Source: Desulfuromonadales bacterium
GTDB taxonomy: Bacteria; Desulfobacterota; Desulfuromonadia; Desulfuromonadales; BM103
Assembly (NCBI GenBank): GCA_030614505.1
Contig: JAUWTX010000147.1
Location: 1-5,884, forward strand
Direction: 5' to 3'
Length of the DNA: 5,884 nt
Shown here: one piece after another, positions 1 through 5,884 of the stretch
How positions within the stretch are numbered: position 1 is the stretch's first letter
Layout of the letters: each line of letters starts with the position of its first letter
Program-made: the position numbers and the translations under genes
The notes under the pieces: generated by a model
Database searches by the model: none
Told to the model about the DNA's origin: nothing
Seen by the model: only the letters and a program-made list of their open reading frames with translations

Positions 1-177
1 CAGGGGGACCTGGTCTTTTTCGCCACCAAAGGCGGCACGCGAGTCACCCACGTCGGCATGTATGTCGGCAATGGCAACTTCATCCATGCGCCCCGCACCG
101 GCAAAAACGTGCGCATCGAAAAGCTCTCGAACCGTTTTTTCGCTAAAACCTATATGGGTGGCAGGACGTATCTGTAG
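1..177 (+). CDS. NlpC/P60 family cell-wall peptidase, C-terminal fragment
   Basis: The reading frame is open from the window edge to a TAG stop, giving the last 58 residues of a protein whose start lies outside. Visible motifs fit the second half of an NlpC/P60 domain: GDLVFF at residues 2-7, then THVGMYVGNG (16-25) with the catalytic histidine at 17, then FIHAP (27-31) with the third polar catalytic residue, His29. The catalytic cysteine would lie upstream of the window. Enzymes of this family are papain-like endopeptidases that cut peptidoglycan stem peptides, usually outside the cytoplasmic membrane. The domain ends almost at the stop codon, so it is C-terminal in this protein. Any signal peptide or SH3/LysM wall-binding domain cannot be seen. 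Family assignment is firm; the exact substrate bond is unknown. Confidence 0.88.
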   Translation, partial: QGDLVFFATKGGTRVTHVGMYVGNGNFIHAPRTGKNVRIEKLSNRFFAKTYMGGRTYL

Positions 178-260
178 GGGCGCGTGGCGGGTGGCGGGTA
201 AACCCTTAAGAGATATAATGTTTTCTGACTATTTTTTTCGCGCCACGCGCCACCCGCCAC
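177..260. repeat. Inverted arrays of a GTGGCGS heptamer around an AT-rich core
   Basis: The left arm (177-199) reads as three 7-base units, GGGGCGC, GTGGCGG and GTGGCGG, plus GT. The right arm (239-260), read on the - strand, is GTGGCGG, GTGGCGC, GTGGCGC plus G. The arms can pair over about 13 continuous bases and slightly more with a mismatch. They enclose about 40 bases of AT-rich sequence that contain TATAAT (214-219) and a run of seven T (232-238). It lies between the end of the NlpC/P60 gene and the MFS gene. The T run sits before the second arm, so this is not a standard terminator. It may be a dispersed repeat, but copy number cannot be judged from this window. Confidence 0.6.
214..219 (+). 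promoter_or_regulatory. Possible -10 element (TATAAT) upstream of the MFS gene
   Basis: A perfect TATAAT hexamer lies about 60 bases before the MFS start codon. No convincing -35 box exists at 16-18 bases upstream, where the sequence is the GC-rich heptamer arm, and there is no extended -10 TG. A sigma-70 promoter is therefore only possible. A start here would give a leader of about 50 bases containing the right repeat arm. Confidence 0.3.
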
Positions 261-267
261 TCGCTTC

Positions 268-271
268 GAGG
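268..271 (+). promoter_or_regulatory. Ribosome binding site of the MFS gene
   Basis: GAGG, six bases before the ATG at 278, supports that start. It lies just after the right arm of the heptamer repeat, so folding of the repeat would end close to the site without covering it. Confidence 0.55.
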
Positions 272-277
272 TTTTAG

Positions 278-1663
278 ATGACCCAGCAGGTTTCCCGGTC
301 CGCTACTCTCATGGTTGTCTGTACCGCCCACTTCCTCATGCCTTTCATGATGTCGGCGGTCGGAGTGGCCCTGCCCGCCATTGGTCGCGACTTTTCAGCC
401 AGTGCCATGCAACTGGGTCTGGTGGAAACCACCTATGTGCTGTCTGCCTCCATCTTCCTGCTGGCCATGGGACGAATGGGGGATATCTACGGACGCCGCC
501 GCATTTTCCAGTACGGCATTATCGTTTTTACCATCGCTGGCGGGCTGCTTTCGCAGGCCTGGTCGATCGAATCGATGATCGTCATGCGTTTTCTGCAGGG
601 GATGGGCGGGTCCATGGTCATGGCAACCACCTTTGCCATCGTTGTTTCGGTCTTCCCCCCTGAAGAACGTGGCAAGGCTCTCGGTATCGCTGTTGCCAGC
701 GTCTATGCCGGCATCTCCTGCGGACCATTTTTCGGAGGAGCCCTGGTCACCTCTTTCGGCTGGCGTTCGATTTTCTACCTTGCTGTCCCCCTCGGTATGA
801 TTACTTTTGCTGTCACCTGTGCCAAACTACGCGGTGAGTGGGCCGAAGCCAAGGGAGAACCTTTCGATTGGCAAGGCAGCCTGGTTTACGCCGGAGGCAT
901 TCTGCTATTAATCACCGGAGCCTCCAACCTGGACCAGGGTCTGTGGGCCTGGCTGCTCGCAACAGCCGGCACAGGCGTTCTGATTCTTTTTCTGGTAATG
1001 GAATCACGTACCGAATACCCGGTCCTCAACGTCGCCCTGTTGCGCAGCAACCGGGTCTTTGCCTTCTCTAACCTGGCGGCCCTGCTCAACTACGCCGCCA
1101 CCTTCGGCGTGACCTTTTTCCTCAGTCTCTATCTGCAATATGTCAAAGGCCTGAATCCGCGCGAGGCCGGCACTATCCTCATTATCCAGCCAATCATACA
1201 AGCGATCTTTTCACCGCTGTGCGGACGACTCGCTGATCGCTTTTCCGCAGCGAGCGTGGCGACTATAGGCATGGGGTTTTGCGCCGCGGGCCTCGGCATC
1301 GCCGCCAGCATCACTGCCACCACTCCGGTTTCCCTGATCATGGTCATGCTGGCGATCCTCGGCCTTGGTTTTGCCCTCTTTTCTTCTCCGAACATCAGCG
1401 TCATTATGGGCAGTGTCCCACCCCGTTACCTCGGCGTAGCGTCAGGACTCAACAGCACCATGCGCACCCTGGGAATGATGGCCAGCATGACGATTATCAC
1501 CATCGTCTTTTCAATCTTTATGGGCGGCCATGCAGTCACTGCAGAGACCCAACCAGAGTTTCTTTTCAGTATGCATACTGCATTGCTGACTTTCTCTGTG
1601 CTTTGTTTCATCGGCATCTTTTTCTCTATTGCCAGAATCCACAAGCAACCCAACAAGGAGTAG
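278..1663 (+). CDS. MFS transporter, DHA2-like (14 transmembrane segments)
   Basis: A 461-residue integral inner-membrane protein of the major facilitator superfamily, expected to export small molecules (drugs, metabolites or toxic compounds) in exchange for protons. Motif A is clear in the loop after the second helix, GRMGDIYGRRR at 65-75 with Asp69 and the Arg73-75 cluster. Arg104 in RFLQGMGG fits motif B. The antiporter motif C is seen as GISCGPFFGG (145-154) followed by WRSIF. About 14 hydrophobic segments can be counted. The extra pair between the two six-helix halves (about 200-242), preceded by the typical FDWQG, points to DHA2 rather than DHA1. The ATG is preceded by GAGG (268-271) at 6 bases. 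The gene ends 73 bases before the next gene on the same strand with no terminator between them, so co-transcription is possible. The substrate cannot be read from the sequence. Confidence 0.9.
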   Translation: MTQQVSRSATLMVVCTAHFLMPFMMSAVGVALPAIGRDFSASAMQLGLVETTYVLSASIFLLAMGRMGDIYGRRRIFQYGIIVFTIAGGLLSQAWSIESMIVMRFLQGMGGSMVMATTFAIVVSVFPPEERGKALGIAVASVYAGISCGPFFGGALVTSFGWRSIFYLAVPLGMITFAVTCAKLRGEWAEAKGEPFDWQGSLVYAGGILLLITGASNLDQGLWAWLLATAGTGVLILFLVMESRTEYPVLNVALLRSNRVFAFSNLAALLNYAATFGVTFFLSLYLQYVKGLNPREAGTILIIQPIIQAIFSPLCGRLADRFSAASVATIGMGFCAAGLGIAASITATTPVSLIMVMLAILGLGFALFSSPNISVIMGSVPPRYLGVASGLNSTMRTLGMMASMTIITIVFSIFMGGHAVTAETQPEFLFSMHTALLTFSVLCFIGIFFSIARIHKQPNKE

Positions 1664-1736
1664 CCATATTTGATACACTCGTAAAAAACTTTGAGATGAG
1701 TAAGATTAAAGAAAGAATTTAATTATTGGGATGTAA

Positions 1737-3047
1737 ATGAAAGACCAACGCCCCGAAATATCGCCACTTTTTCTCAGCCAGTTCGAAGTCGATGAGGCTG
1801 TCCCTTTCCAGCGACACCTGAATCGTCTTGAAGTCGAAATTGGCAAGGAGGATTACAGCCAACTGCAACGGGTTGAGCTCCTCGATACTCCCCCCGGCGA
1901 GGATGCTTTCGCCGCCATGGTAGAAATCACCGACCGTCTACTGAAAACCACCCAGAACAACTACAACCGGGAGCTGCTCAAACGCCTGCAGGCCCGCATT
2001 TATCTCGATCCAGTTCACTATTCAATCTATTACCGTCTGCCTGACCGTTGCCTGCGTTTTGTTGCCACCTGGCGCCAGGCGGTGCTGCAGCGTTTCTTTG
2101 CCAGAGTGCCAACCGAGGATTCAGGCTGGCAGCTCTGCGGTCAGGCCTTGCCGGAATTCGAAGGACGCTATTTGCCGGATGCTGCCGGCGGTGTTTTACT
2201 GCTACGCCATCTGCAGGACGACAGCCGTCAGCTGCGACCTCTGATCACCGCCAGCCATGGCCCGTACGATCCCCACACCCTGGAGGTGACCCTCTATTTT
2301 CTGCGCACCGGCAAGGGTGGATCAGCGATCATCAATCTAGGCTTTGCCGGGCGAGAGCCTTTGACCGACGAAAACGTGGCACAGTTGGAGTCTTGGGGCG
2401 TGCCACTCAATCCGAGCAATATTGACATCATCTATCCCTATGTCGATGAGCACGGCCACCCATATTGCTACAAGCTCGAAGAAGGCTTACCGAGTTTCGT
2501 TGCCAAACTGGAGCTTGAACTTCCGGACTTAGTGATCGATATACATGGCTGCGTCGGAACATTCAGTGACGATCGGCGCGTCGTGGTCGGACTTGGCGGG
2601 CTGCCACCATACCGGTCGCCGGATGACATAGGGGTTTTCCTCAAAGAAGAGGACGTGCTTTTTCTGCAGCCGAATAACGCTGTAAGAGAGGGGTTGAACC
2701 TTATCCGGGATCTCTCCACCGAGATGTACGTGCAGTTCTGCGCTGGTACCCACCTCTGCTACAACTTTGCCCTGCTTGGCGGTATGCAACTGCTCGGCTT
2801 CCAGGTAGATCCAAAAACCGATATCGACAGCCTGATCGATGGTGAAGAACGCACCTTTCTGCCGAAGGAGGATCTGCGCTGGATTCCTGGTGCAGGAGCC
2901 AATGCCCTGCAACGGATCGCTGCGCACAAACTCAACCCCCACACCCAGTGCCTGCATGTTGAAATCCCCACTGCAATCCGTCGCAAGATGGTTCTCAAAC
3001 TACGGTCTCTGGAGATTGAATCTTCGCTTGATGCCAGCGGGTTGTGA
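1737..3047 (+). CDS. Uncharacterised protein with N-formylglutamate amidohydrolase-like C-terminal half
   Basis: A 436-residue soluble protein with no signal peptide or membrane helices. I do not recognise it as a named protein. Residues 1-165 look mostly helical and polar and match no family I know. From about 166 on there is a pattern seen in N-formylglutamate amidohydrolase-like and related zinc amidohydrolases. It comprises a strand ending in a histidine, LITASHGPYD (169-178, His174); a strand ending in Asp-x-His, LVIDIHG (265-271, Asp268 and His270); and a late strand with a glutamate, CLHVEIP (405-411, Glu409), which resembles the 'hxLQLEI' end of that family. If right, it would hydrolyse an N-acyl or amide bond using a metal ion in the cytoplasm. 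This is inference from motifs; an unrelated fold is possible. The ATG is preceded by GGGA (1728-1731) at 5 bases. It sits 73 bases after the exporter gene on the same strand. Confidence 0.85.
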   Translation: MKDQRPEISPLFLSQFEVDEAVPFQRHLNRLEVEIGKEDYSQLQRVELLDTPPGEDAFAAMVEITDRLLKTTQNNYNRELLKRLQARIYLDPVHYSIYYRLPDRCLRFVATWRQAVLQRFFARVPTEDSGWQLCGQALPEFEGRYLPDAAGGVLLLRHLQDDSRQLRPLITASHGPYDPHTLEVTLYFLRTGKGGSAIINLGFAGREPLTDENVAQLESWGVPLNPSNIDIIYPYVDEHGHPYCYKLEEGLPSFVAKLELELPDLVIDIHGCVGTFSDDRRVVVGLGGLPPYRSPDDIGVFLKEEDVLFLQPNNAVREGLNLIRDLSTEMYVQFCAGTHLCYNFALLGGMQLLGFQVDPKTDIDSLIDGEERTFLPKEDLRWIPGAGANALQRIAAHKLNPHTQCLHVEIPTAIRRKMVLKLRSLEIESSLDASGL

Positions 3048-3070
3048 TAGGGCAAGCTGTTAGCTGCTGA

Positions 3071-3110
3071 GCTATAAGGCTTTAGTGTCTTAAAGACCTT
3101 ACAGCTTTTT
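3071..3110 (+). terminator. Terminator-like hairpin after the hydrolase-like gene
   Basis: GCT-A-TAAGG-C-TTT (3071-3083) pairs with AAA-GACCTTACAGC (3092-3105) with two mismatches and one G-T pair, and is directly followed by TTTTT (3106-3110). This is a plausible rho-independent terminator for the + strand gene ending at 3047, although the stem is AT-rich. The fold can be extended outward: GCTGCTGA (3063-3070) pairs with TCAGTAGC (3110-3117), bulging the T run. It may therefore be part of a larger palindromic element covering 3063-3117. Confidence 0.45.
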
Positions 3111-3120
3111 CAGTAGCGTT

Positions 3121-3151
3121 ACAAAAACGGGCGACCAAATGGCCGCCCGTT
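3121..3151 (-). terminator. Rho-independent terminator of the hisN-like operon
   Basis: AACGGGCG (3126-3133) and CGCCCGTT (3144-3151) form a perfect 8-bp stem. After one mismatch come two more G-C pairs closing an AAAT loop. Read on the - strand, the stem is followed by TTTTTG (3127 down to 3122), the required U tract. On the + strand the stem is followed by GATTC, so the polarity is clearly minus. It lies 26 bases beyond the stop of the 54-residue gene. Confidence 0.85.
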
Positions 3152-3177
3152 GATTCAACATAGAAAACATAATTGAC

Positions 3178-3342
3178 TCAATAGATCACAATGTAACCAT
3201 GATCCGTGGCGATCTTGGAGATTTCCAGAACATCCTCAATCTGGTAGGGGGTGCCATCGAGTACAAAAGTGTAACCACCTTCCGGATTCTTTTTGGCAAG
3301 ATCCACCAGGTATTCAAAGCTGGCCGTTTTAATTGTTTCCAT
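3178..3342 (-). CDS. Small hypothetical protein (54 residues) downstream of hisN-like gene
   Basis: I do not recognise this protein. It is a compact soluble chain of 54 residues starting METIKTASFEYL. A predicted helix (about 8-18) is followed by a strand TFVLDG (25-30), a second helix IEDVLEISKIA (35-45) and a final strand GYIVIY (49-54). This alternating pattern suggests a small alpha/beta domain. The frame could be extended upstream by 16 residues to 3390, but that would overlap the stop of the hisN-like gene. The ATG at 3342 has a good GGAG (3351-3354) at 8 bases, so I chose it. It lies 44 bases after the hisN-like gene and just before a strong terminator, so it is very probably transcribed with that gene. 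No cysteine pair, DNA-binding motif or toxin-like feature is visible. Confidence 0.75.
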   Translation of the reverse strand: METIKTASFEYLVDLAKKNPEGGYTFVLDGTPYQIEDVLEISKIATDHGYIVIY

Positions 3343-3350
3343 TTGACAAT

Positions 3351-3354
3351 CTCC
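3351..3354 (-). promoter_or_regulatory. Ribosome binding site fixing the start of the 54-residue gene
   Basis: On the - strand this is GGAG, 8 bases before the ATG at 3342. The longer alternative start at 3390 has no such site and lies inside the end of the preceding gene. Confidence 0.65.
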
Positions 3355-3386
3355 ACACCTGAACCCTGGTAGCCCCAGGACCACTA

Positions 3387-4199
3387 TCAAATCAGTGACA
3401 TAACCTGCTCGTGTAGCTGCCGGTTGCCAGCTGCGATCACAAACCCCCCGGCAACGGGAGTCTTCCCCTGGGCATCGGTCACCACACCACCGGCCGCCTC
3501 GATGATTGGAATCAGCGGAATGATATCGTACGGCTGCAGGGTATCTTCAATCACCAGGTCGATCTGACCGAGCGCCAGCATGCAGTAGGAGTAGCAGTCA
3601 CCGCCGAAACGCTGCAAGCGGGTCTTTGCCGCCACCCGTCTGAATCTTGCCAGGTTGGCCTCATTCGCAAACATGCTCTCGTGAGTGCGGTAGAGCAGGG
3701 CCTCTTCAAGGTGGGTGTTCTGTCGGGTCTGTATGGCAACAATCTCACCGTCGTGTCGCAGAAAAGAACCAGCCGCGCTGCCGTAAAATAGCTCACCGGT
3801 CACCGGCTGGCACATGAGCCCTGCCAGAACCCGATCCTTCTGCTGCAACCCAAGCAGGATCCCCCAAGTCGGAAAACCGCTGATAAACGCCTTGGTTCCG
3901 TCGATCGGATCAATCACCCAGTTGATATCCGAGTCTCCCGGTGTGACCCCGTCCTCTTCACCGATGACGCCAAAGGTGGAAAAGCGACGGCCAAGCTCCT
4001 CGCGCAGGAAGGCTTCGACTGCGCGATCAGCACAGGTCACCGGGTCGAAGCTGCCTTCGGCAAGCTTGTTTTCCACTTCCAGAGGCTGGCGGAAATAACG
4101 CAGGGCGACGGCACTCGCACCATGCATTGCCTGCTGCGCAAAGACCAATGCCTCGGCAACCTCACCGGGTGTCAATTCTGTCAAAATATCTTTATCCAT
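3387..4199 (-). CDS. hisN: Inositol monophosphatase family enzyme, probable histidinol-phosphatase
   Basis: A 270-residue cytoplasmic, magnesium-dependent phosphatase of the inositol monophosphatase superfamily. The signature sites are present: DPVTCAD (52-58), GEED (80-83) with metal-binding glutamates, WVIDPIDGT (94-102) with Asp97 and Asp100 as metal ligands, and PYD (223-225) with the last metal-binding Asp225. The stretches GTKAFISGFPTWG (101-113) and GGDCYSYCMLALGQIDLVIE (199-218) look like the HisN subgroup, which removes phosphate from L-histidinol phosphate in histidine synthesis. Other members act on inositol phosphate, fructose bisphosphate or PAP, so substrate is inferred. An in-frame TTG at 4223 would add 8 residues but has no ribosome site; the ATG at 4199 is preceded by CAGGAT at about 10 bases. 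No other his gene is nearby. It is first in a two-gene unit with the 54-residue gene. Confidence 0.85.
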   Translation of the reverse strand: MDKDILTELTPGEVAEALVFAQQAMHGASAVALRYFRQPLEVENKLAEGSFDPVTCADRAVEAFLREELGRRFSTFGVIGEEDGVTPGDSDINWVIDPIDGTKAFISGFPTWGILLGLQQKDRVLAGLMCQPVTGELFYGSAAGSFLRHDGEIVAIQTRQNTHLEEALLYRTHESMFANEANLARFRRVAAKTRLQRFGGDCYSYCMLALGQIDLVIEDTLQPYDIIPLIPIIEAAGGVVTDAQGKTPVAGGFVIAAGNRQLHEQVMSLI

Positions 4200-4238
4200 G
4201 AATTCGAAATCCTGCAAAGTCAAAATAGTATTCGGAGC

Positions 4239-4267
4239 ATTCTATAAGAAAATGGGATTATCATCAA
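4239..4267 (-). promoter_or_regulatory. Sigma-70-type promoter for the hisN-like operon
   Basis: On the - strand TTGATG (4262-4267, -35, 4 of 6 matches) is separated by exactly 17 bases from TAGAAT (4239-4244, -10, 5 of 6 matches). Transcription would start near 4232, leaving a leader of about 33 bases before the ATG at 4199. Start, ribosome site and promoter fit together well, but this is by eye only. Confidence 0.6.
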
Positions 4268-4291
4268 AACAAAGGTTTTTCGGGTTTAACC

Positions 4292-4357
4292 ATCCTGTTC
4301 ATCCCTGTCAGATAAAAGTCTTTAAAATCAGAACCGTTTTACAGGGATATGCAGGAT
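4292..4357. repeat. Inverted repeat (ATCCTG...ATCCCTGT) between queF and hisN-like gene
   Basis: The 17-base arms at 4292-4308 and 4341-4357 are inverted copies matching at 14 of 17 positions; the three mismatches are together in the middle of the arm. The loop is 32 bases and AT-rich. Each arm itself has the CCTG-TTCAT-CCCTGT layout of short intergenic repeats I know to be frequent in deltaproteobacterial genomes, which is recollection and not shown here. It lies 30 bases or more past the queF stop on the - strand. It could act as a weak terminator or RNA stabiliser, but has no clear T run beside the arm. The whole gap 4200-4386 otherwise holds only the hisN promoter. Confidence 0.6.
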
Positions 4358-4386
4358 AATAACCTGTCATCAATAAGCTCTTAGTA

Positions 4387-5226
4387 CTATTGCCGCGCTA
4401 GACGCAAGTTCTCCACTTCATATTCGAAATTGCTGCGATACGGGTTGATATCGAGGCCACCGCGGCGAGTGTAACGAGCATAAACGGTTAATTTTTGTGG
4501 CTGACAGAAACGCATCAAATCAGCATATATCCGTTCAACACACTGCTCGTGAAATTCATTGTGCTGACGGAAGGAAACCAGGTAGCGCAACAATGCTTCG
4601 TGATCGATTCTCGCACCCTCAGAGCGGATCAGCACACTACCCCAATCCGGTTGGCTGGTCACCAGGCAGTTGCTTTTCAACAAGTGGCTGTGCAGAGCTT
4701 CTGCAACCTGCTGTTGTGAATCAGCAGCTCCCTTGAGGAGGCCAGGGTCCAGAGCATAGTTCTCGATCTTGATGTCGAGATCATCGATACAATGCCCCGG
4801 CAGAGTGGCGAAAGACTCATCAACAAACTCTGCAGCTCCAAGCAAATGCACATCTACCGGCGCCCCAGCCGCACCACCAAGATCCTGGCTCATCAGGGCA
4901 CGCACCGACTCGAAATCGTCAAACCGGGTCTGGTTAAAAGAATTGAGGTAGAGTTTGATCGACTTCGATTCGATCAGGTTGGGCGATTCGCAGGGGACAC
5001 GAAACTCGCCCATGGCAACCACCGGCTTGCCCTGCGAGGTCAGCCAGGAAATCTCATAAGCATTCCAGATGTCCACACCATGGAACGGCAGGACATCAGG
5101 CAGGCCGAGTTCATCACGCTTGAGCCGACGCGGTATCGGGCAGAGCAGACCGGGATCGTACTCCGCCTTGTAAATTGTGGTCTTGCCGAGAGGCAGATTG
5201 GCTTCAAACTCATTCATGGCTTTCAT
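4387..5226 (-). CDS. queF: NADPH-dependent 7-cyano-7-deazaguanine reductase QueF (long type)
   Basis: A 279-residue cytoplasmic enzyme that reduces the nitrile of preQ0 to the amine preQ1 with two NADPH, a step in making queuosine for tRNA wobble position 34. It is the long, two-domain E. coli-type enzyme (E. coli is 282 residues), not the short Bacillus type. The substrate/NADPH motif is ESKSIKLYLNSFNQTRF (86-102). The catalytic cysteine is Cys187 in SNCLVTSQPDWG, with the proton-donor Asp194 seven residues on. HNEFHEQCVERIY (222-234) holds the His and Glu of the active site, and RYTRRGGLDINPYRSN (251-266) is the conserved C-terminal block. All expected residues are present. An alternative ATG three codons later (5217) may be the true start, since AGAG stands about 10 bases before it, whereas the site before 5226 is too close. 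No other queuosine gene is nearby and no preQ1 riboswitch is evident. Confidence 0.97.
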   Translation of the reverse strand: MKAMNEFEANLPLGKTTIYKAEYDPGLLCPIPRRLKRDELGLPDVLPFHGVDIWNAYEISWLTSQGKPVVAMGEFRVPCESPNLIESKSIKLYLNSFNQTRFDDFESVRALMSQDLGGAAGAPVDVHLLGAAEFVDESFATLPGHCIDDLDIKIENYALDPGLLKGAADSQQQVAEALHSHLLKSNCLVTSQPDWGSVLIRSEGARIDHEALLRYLVSFRQHNEFHEQCVERIYADLMRFCQPQKLTVYARYTRRGGLDINPYRSNFEYEVENLRLARQ

Positions 5227-5276
5227 ACTCTGACAGATAAGATGGCGATTTCAACTGAAAAGGTGACAGAGACAGG

Positions 5277-5884
5277 CTATTGCGAAGCAGAGTCCCTTTC
5301 AGCCTTTGGACTGCTCTGCAAGTCATCCCCCAACGGAGTGATCACCCCAACCCGATACCCCTTGGCAGCGATCAATTCCTGCAATTCATTAATCCGATCA
5401 TCAGGATGAGGATGCGATGCCAACAGGTAGGGGATGTGACTACCGGCCTTTTCCCCCACTCGGCTGAAGAAATCAGTGGCCCCGCCGGCATGACCGTAGC
5501 TTTTCACCAACAGATCGAGACCAAAGCTATCGGCAGCTGACTCCTGTTCGCGGGAATAACGGCTTTCGGTGACCAGAAAAAGTTTGCTCACCAGATTACT
5601 GGCCGAACTGTTTTCACCAAAGATCAGCATGGCCGCAACCGTCAGGCCAAGACCTCGCCCCAGGCGTTTGAGATGATCACGATGGGCAAAGTGTCCCAGC
5701 TCATGGGCCAGAACCATCGCCAGTTCGTTCTCCGAATCAGCCTGATCAACCAGGCCGGAAAAGACCACGATATGCCCTCCCGGCAACGCCAGGGCATTGA
5801 TCTCCTCGTTCTCCACCAGCTGCACCGTGAAGGTGTATTCATGTAGCGGCGAATCAGCTGGCAGATTGTCGAGCAGTTTCTGCA
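5277..5884 (-). CDS. M48 family zinc metallopeptidase, C-terminal part (runs off the edge)
   Basis: The frame stays open to the right edge, giving 201 visible residues; the apparent GTG start at 5825 is only an internal valine, because conserved sequence continues upstream of it. Numbering from the edge, the zinc motif is HELGH (60-64) with His60, Glu61 and His64. The third ligand is Glu114 in ESAAD, and the late family motif SHPHPDDRI is present at about 156-164. The preceding NALALPGGHIVVFSGLV block is typical of M48 peptidases that are periplasmic or membrane-anchored and degrade misfolded envelope proteins. The signal peptide or lipobox, if any, lies outside the window. A moderately hydrophobic stretch after HELGH (about 79-90) is usual for the family. 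The gene ends 50 bases before queF on the same strand, so the two may form one transcript. Family certain; subgroup (LoiP/YcaL-like or other) not decided. Confidence 0.93.
   Translation of the reverse strand, partial: QKLLDNLPADSPLHEYTFTVQLVENEEINALALPGGHIVVFSGLVDQADSENELAMVLAHELGHFAHRDHLKRLGRGLGLTVAAMLIFGENSSASNLVSKLFLVTESRYSREQESAADSFGLDLLVKSYGHAGGATDFFSRVGEKAGSHIPYLLASHPHPDDRINELQELIAAKGYRVGVITPLGDDLQSSPKAERDSASQ

Noticed and set aside
1655..1720. A strong AAGGAG (1655-1660) overlapping the MFS stop, followed at 5 bases by an ATA codon opening an 18-codon frame that ends at 1720.
   Set aside because: ATA is a very poor start, the frame is tiny, and AAGGAG also encodes the last two residues of the MFS protein. 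It could be the remnant of a former next gene, but nothing supports this.
1279..1722. A 147-codon + strand frame inside the MFS gene.
   Set aside because: It overlaps the conserved MFS frame, and its product is rich in His, Arg and Pro, as expected for a shifted reading of a GC-rich gene.
3356..3386. A short CCTGG/CCAGG hairpin between the hisN-like gene and the 54-residue gene.
   Set aside because: Only five base pairs and no T run; too weak to call a terminator or regulatory site.
4200..4223. In-frame TTG start at 4223 for the hisN-like gene.
   Set aside because: It has no ribosome binding site and would leave a leader of under 10 bases from the inferred promoter; the ATG at 4199 fits better.
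5227..5276. Possible queF promoter with TTGAAA on the - strand.
   Set aside because: No acceptable -10 box at 16-18 bases; the only fit falls on AGAGTA beside the start codon.
4792..5409. A 205-codon open frame on the + strand opposite queF and the M48 gene.
   Set aside because: It lies antisense to two well-recognised conserved genes, crosses the gap between them, and its translation shows no family features.

Overview
This window reads as chromosomal DNA of moderately high GC content from a Gram-negative bacterium. A Desulfuromonas/Geobacter-type (Desulfobacterota) origin is my inference, not a demonstrated fact. It rests on the gene style and on the short palindromic repeats between genes. 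There is no phage, transposase, integrase, CRISPR array or RNA gene that I can see.

Layout, left to right. (1) Positions 1-177 hold the C-terminal end of an NlpC/P60 cell-wall peptidase on the + strand. (2) A 100-base gap holds an inverted pair of arms built from a GTGGCGS heptamer around an AT-rich core. (3) 278-1663 (+) is a 14-helix DHA2-like major facilitator exporter. (4) 1737-3047 (+) is a 436-residue protein of unknown function. Its second half looks like a divergent N-formylglutamate-amidohydrolase-type metal hydrolase. (5) A convergent intergenic region, 3048-3177, carries one terminator-like hairpin for each direction. (6) On the - strand, in order of transcription, a histidinol-phosphatase-like inositol monophosphatase family enzyme (hisN-like, 3387-4199) is followed by a 54-residue hypothetical protein (3178-3342). 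They share a recognisable promoter upstream and a strong terminator downstream. (7) 4200-4386 is non-coding and carries that promoter plus an inverted repeat. (8) Further upstream on the - strand are queF (4387-5226) and the C-terminal two thirds or so of an M48 zinc metallopeptidase (5277-5884, running off the edge). These two lie 50 bases apart and may be co-transcribed.

Most genes are ordinary housekeeping or accessory functions: wall turnover, export, histidine biosynthesis or phosphate-ester hydrolysis, queuosine biosynthesis, and envelope protein quality control. No obvious multi-gene novel system is visible. The most interesting items are the divergent hydrolase-like protein next to the exporter, the 54-residue protein tied to hisN, and the three palindromic intergenic elements.
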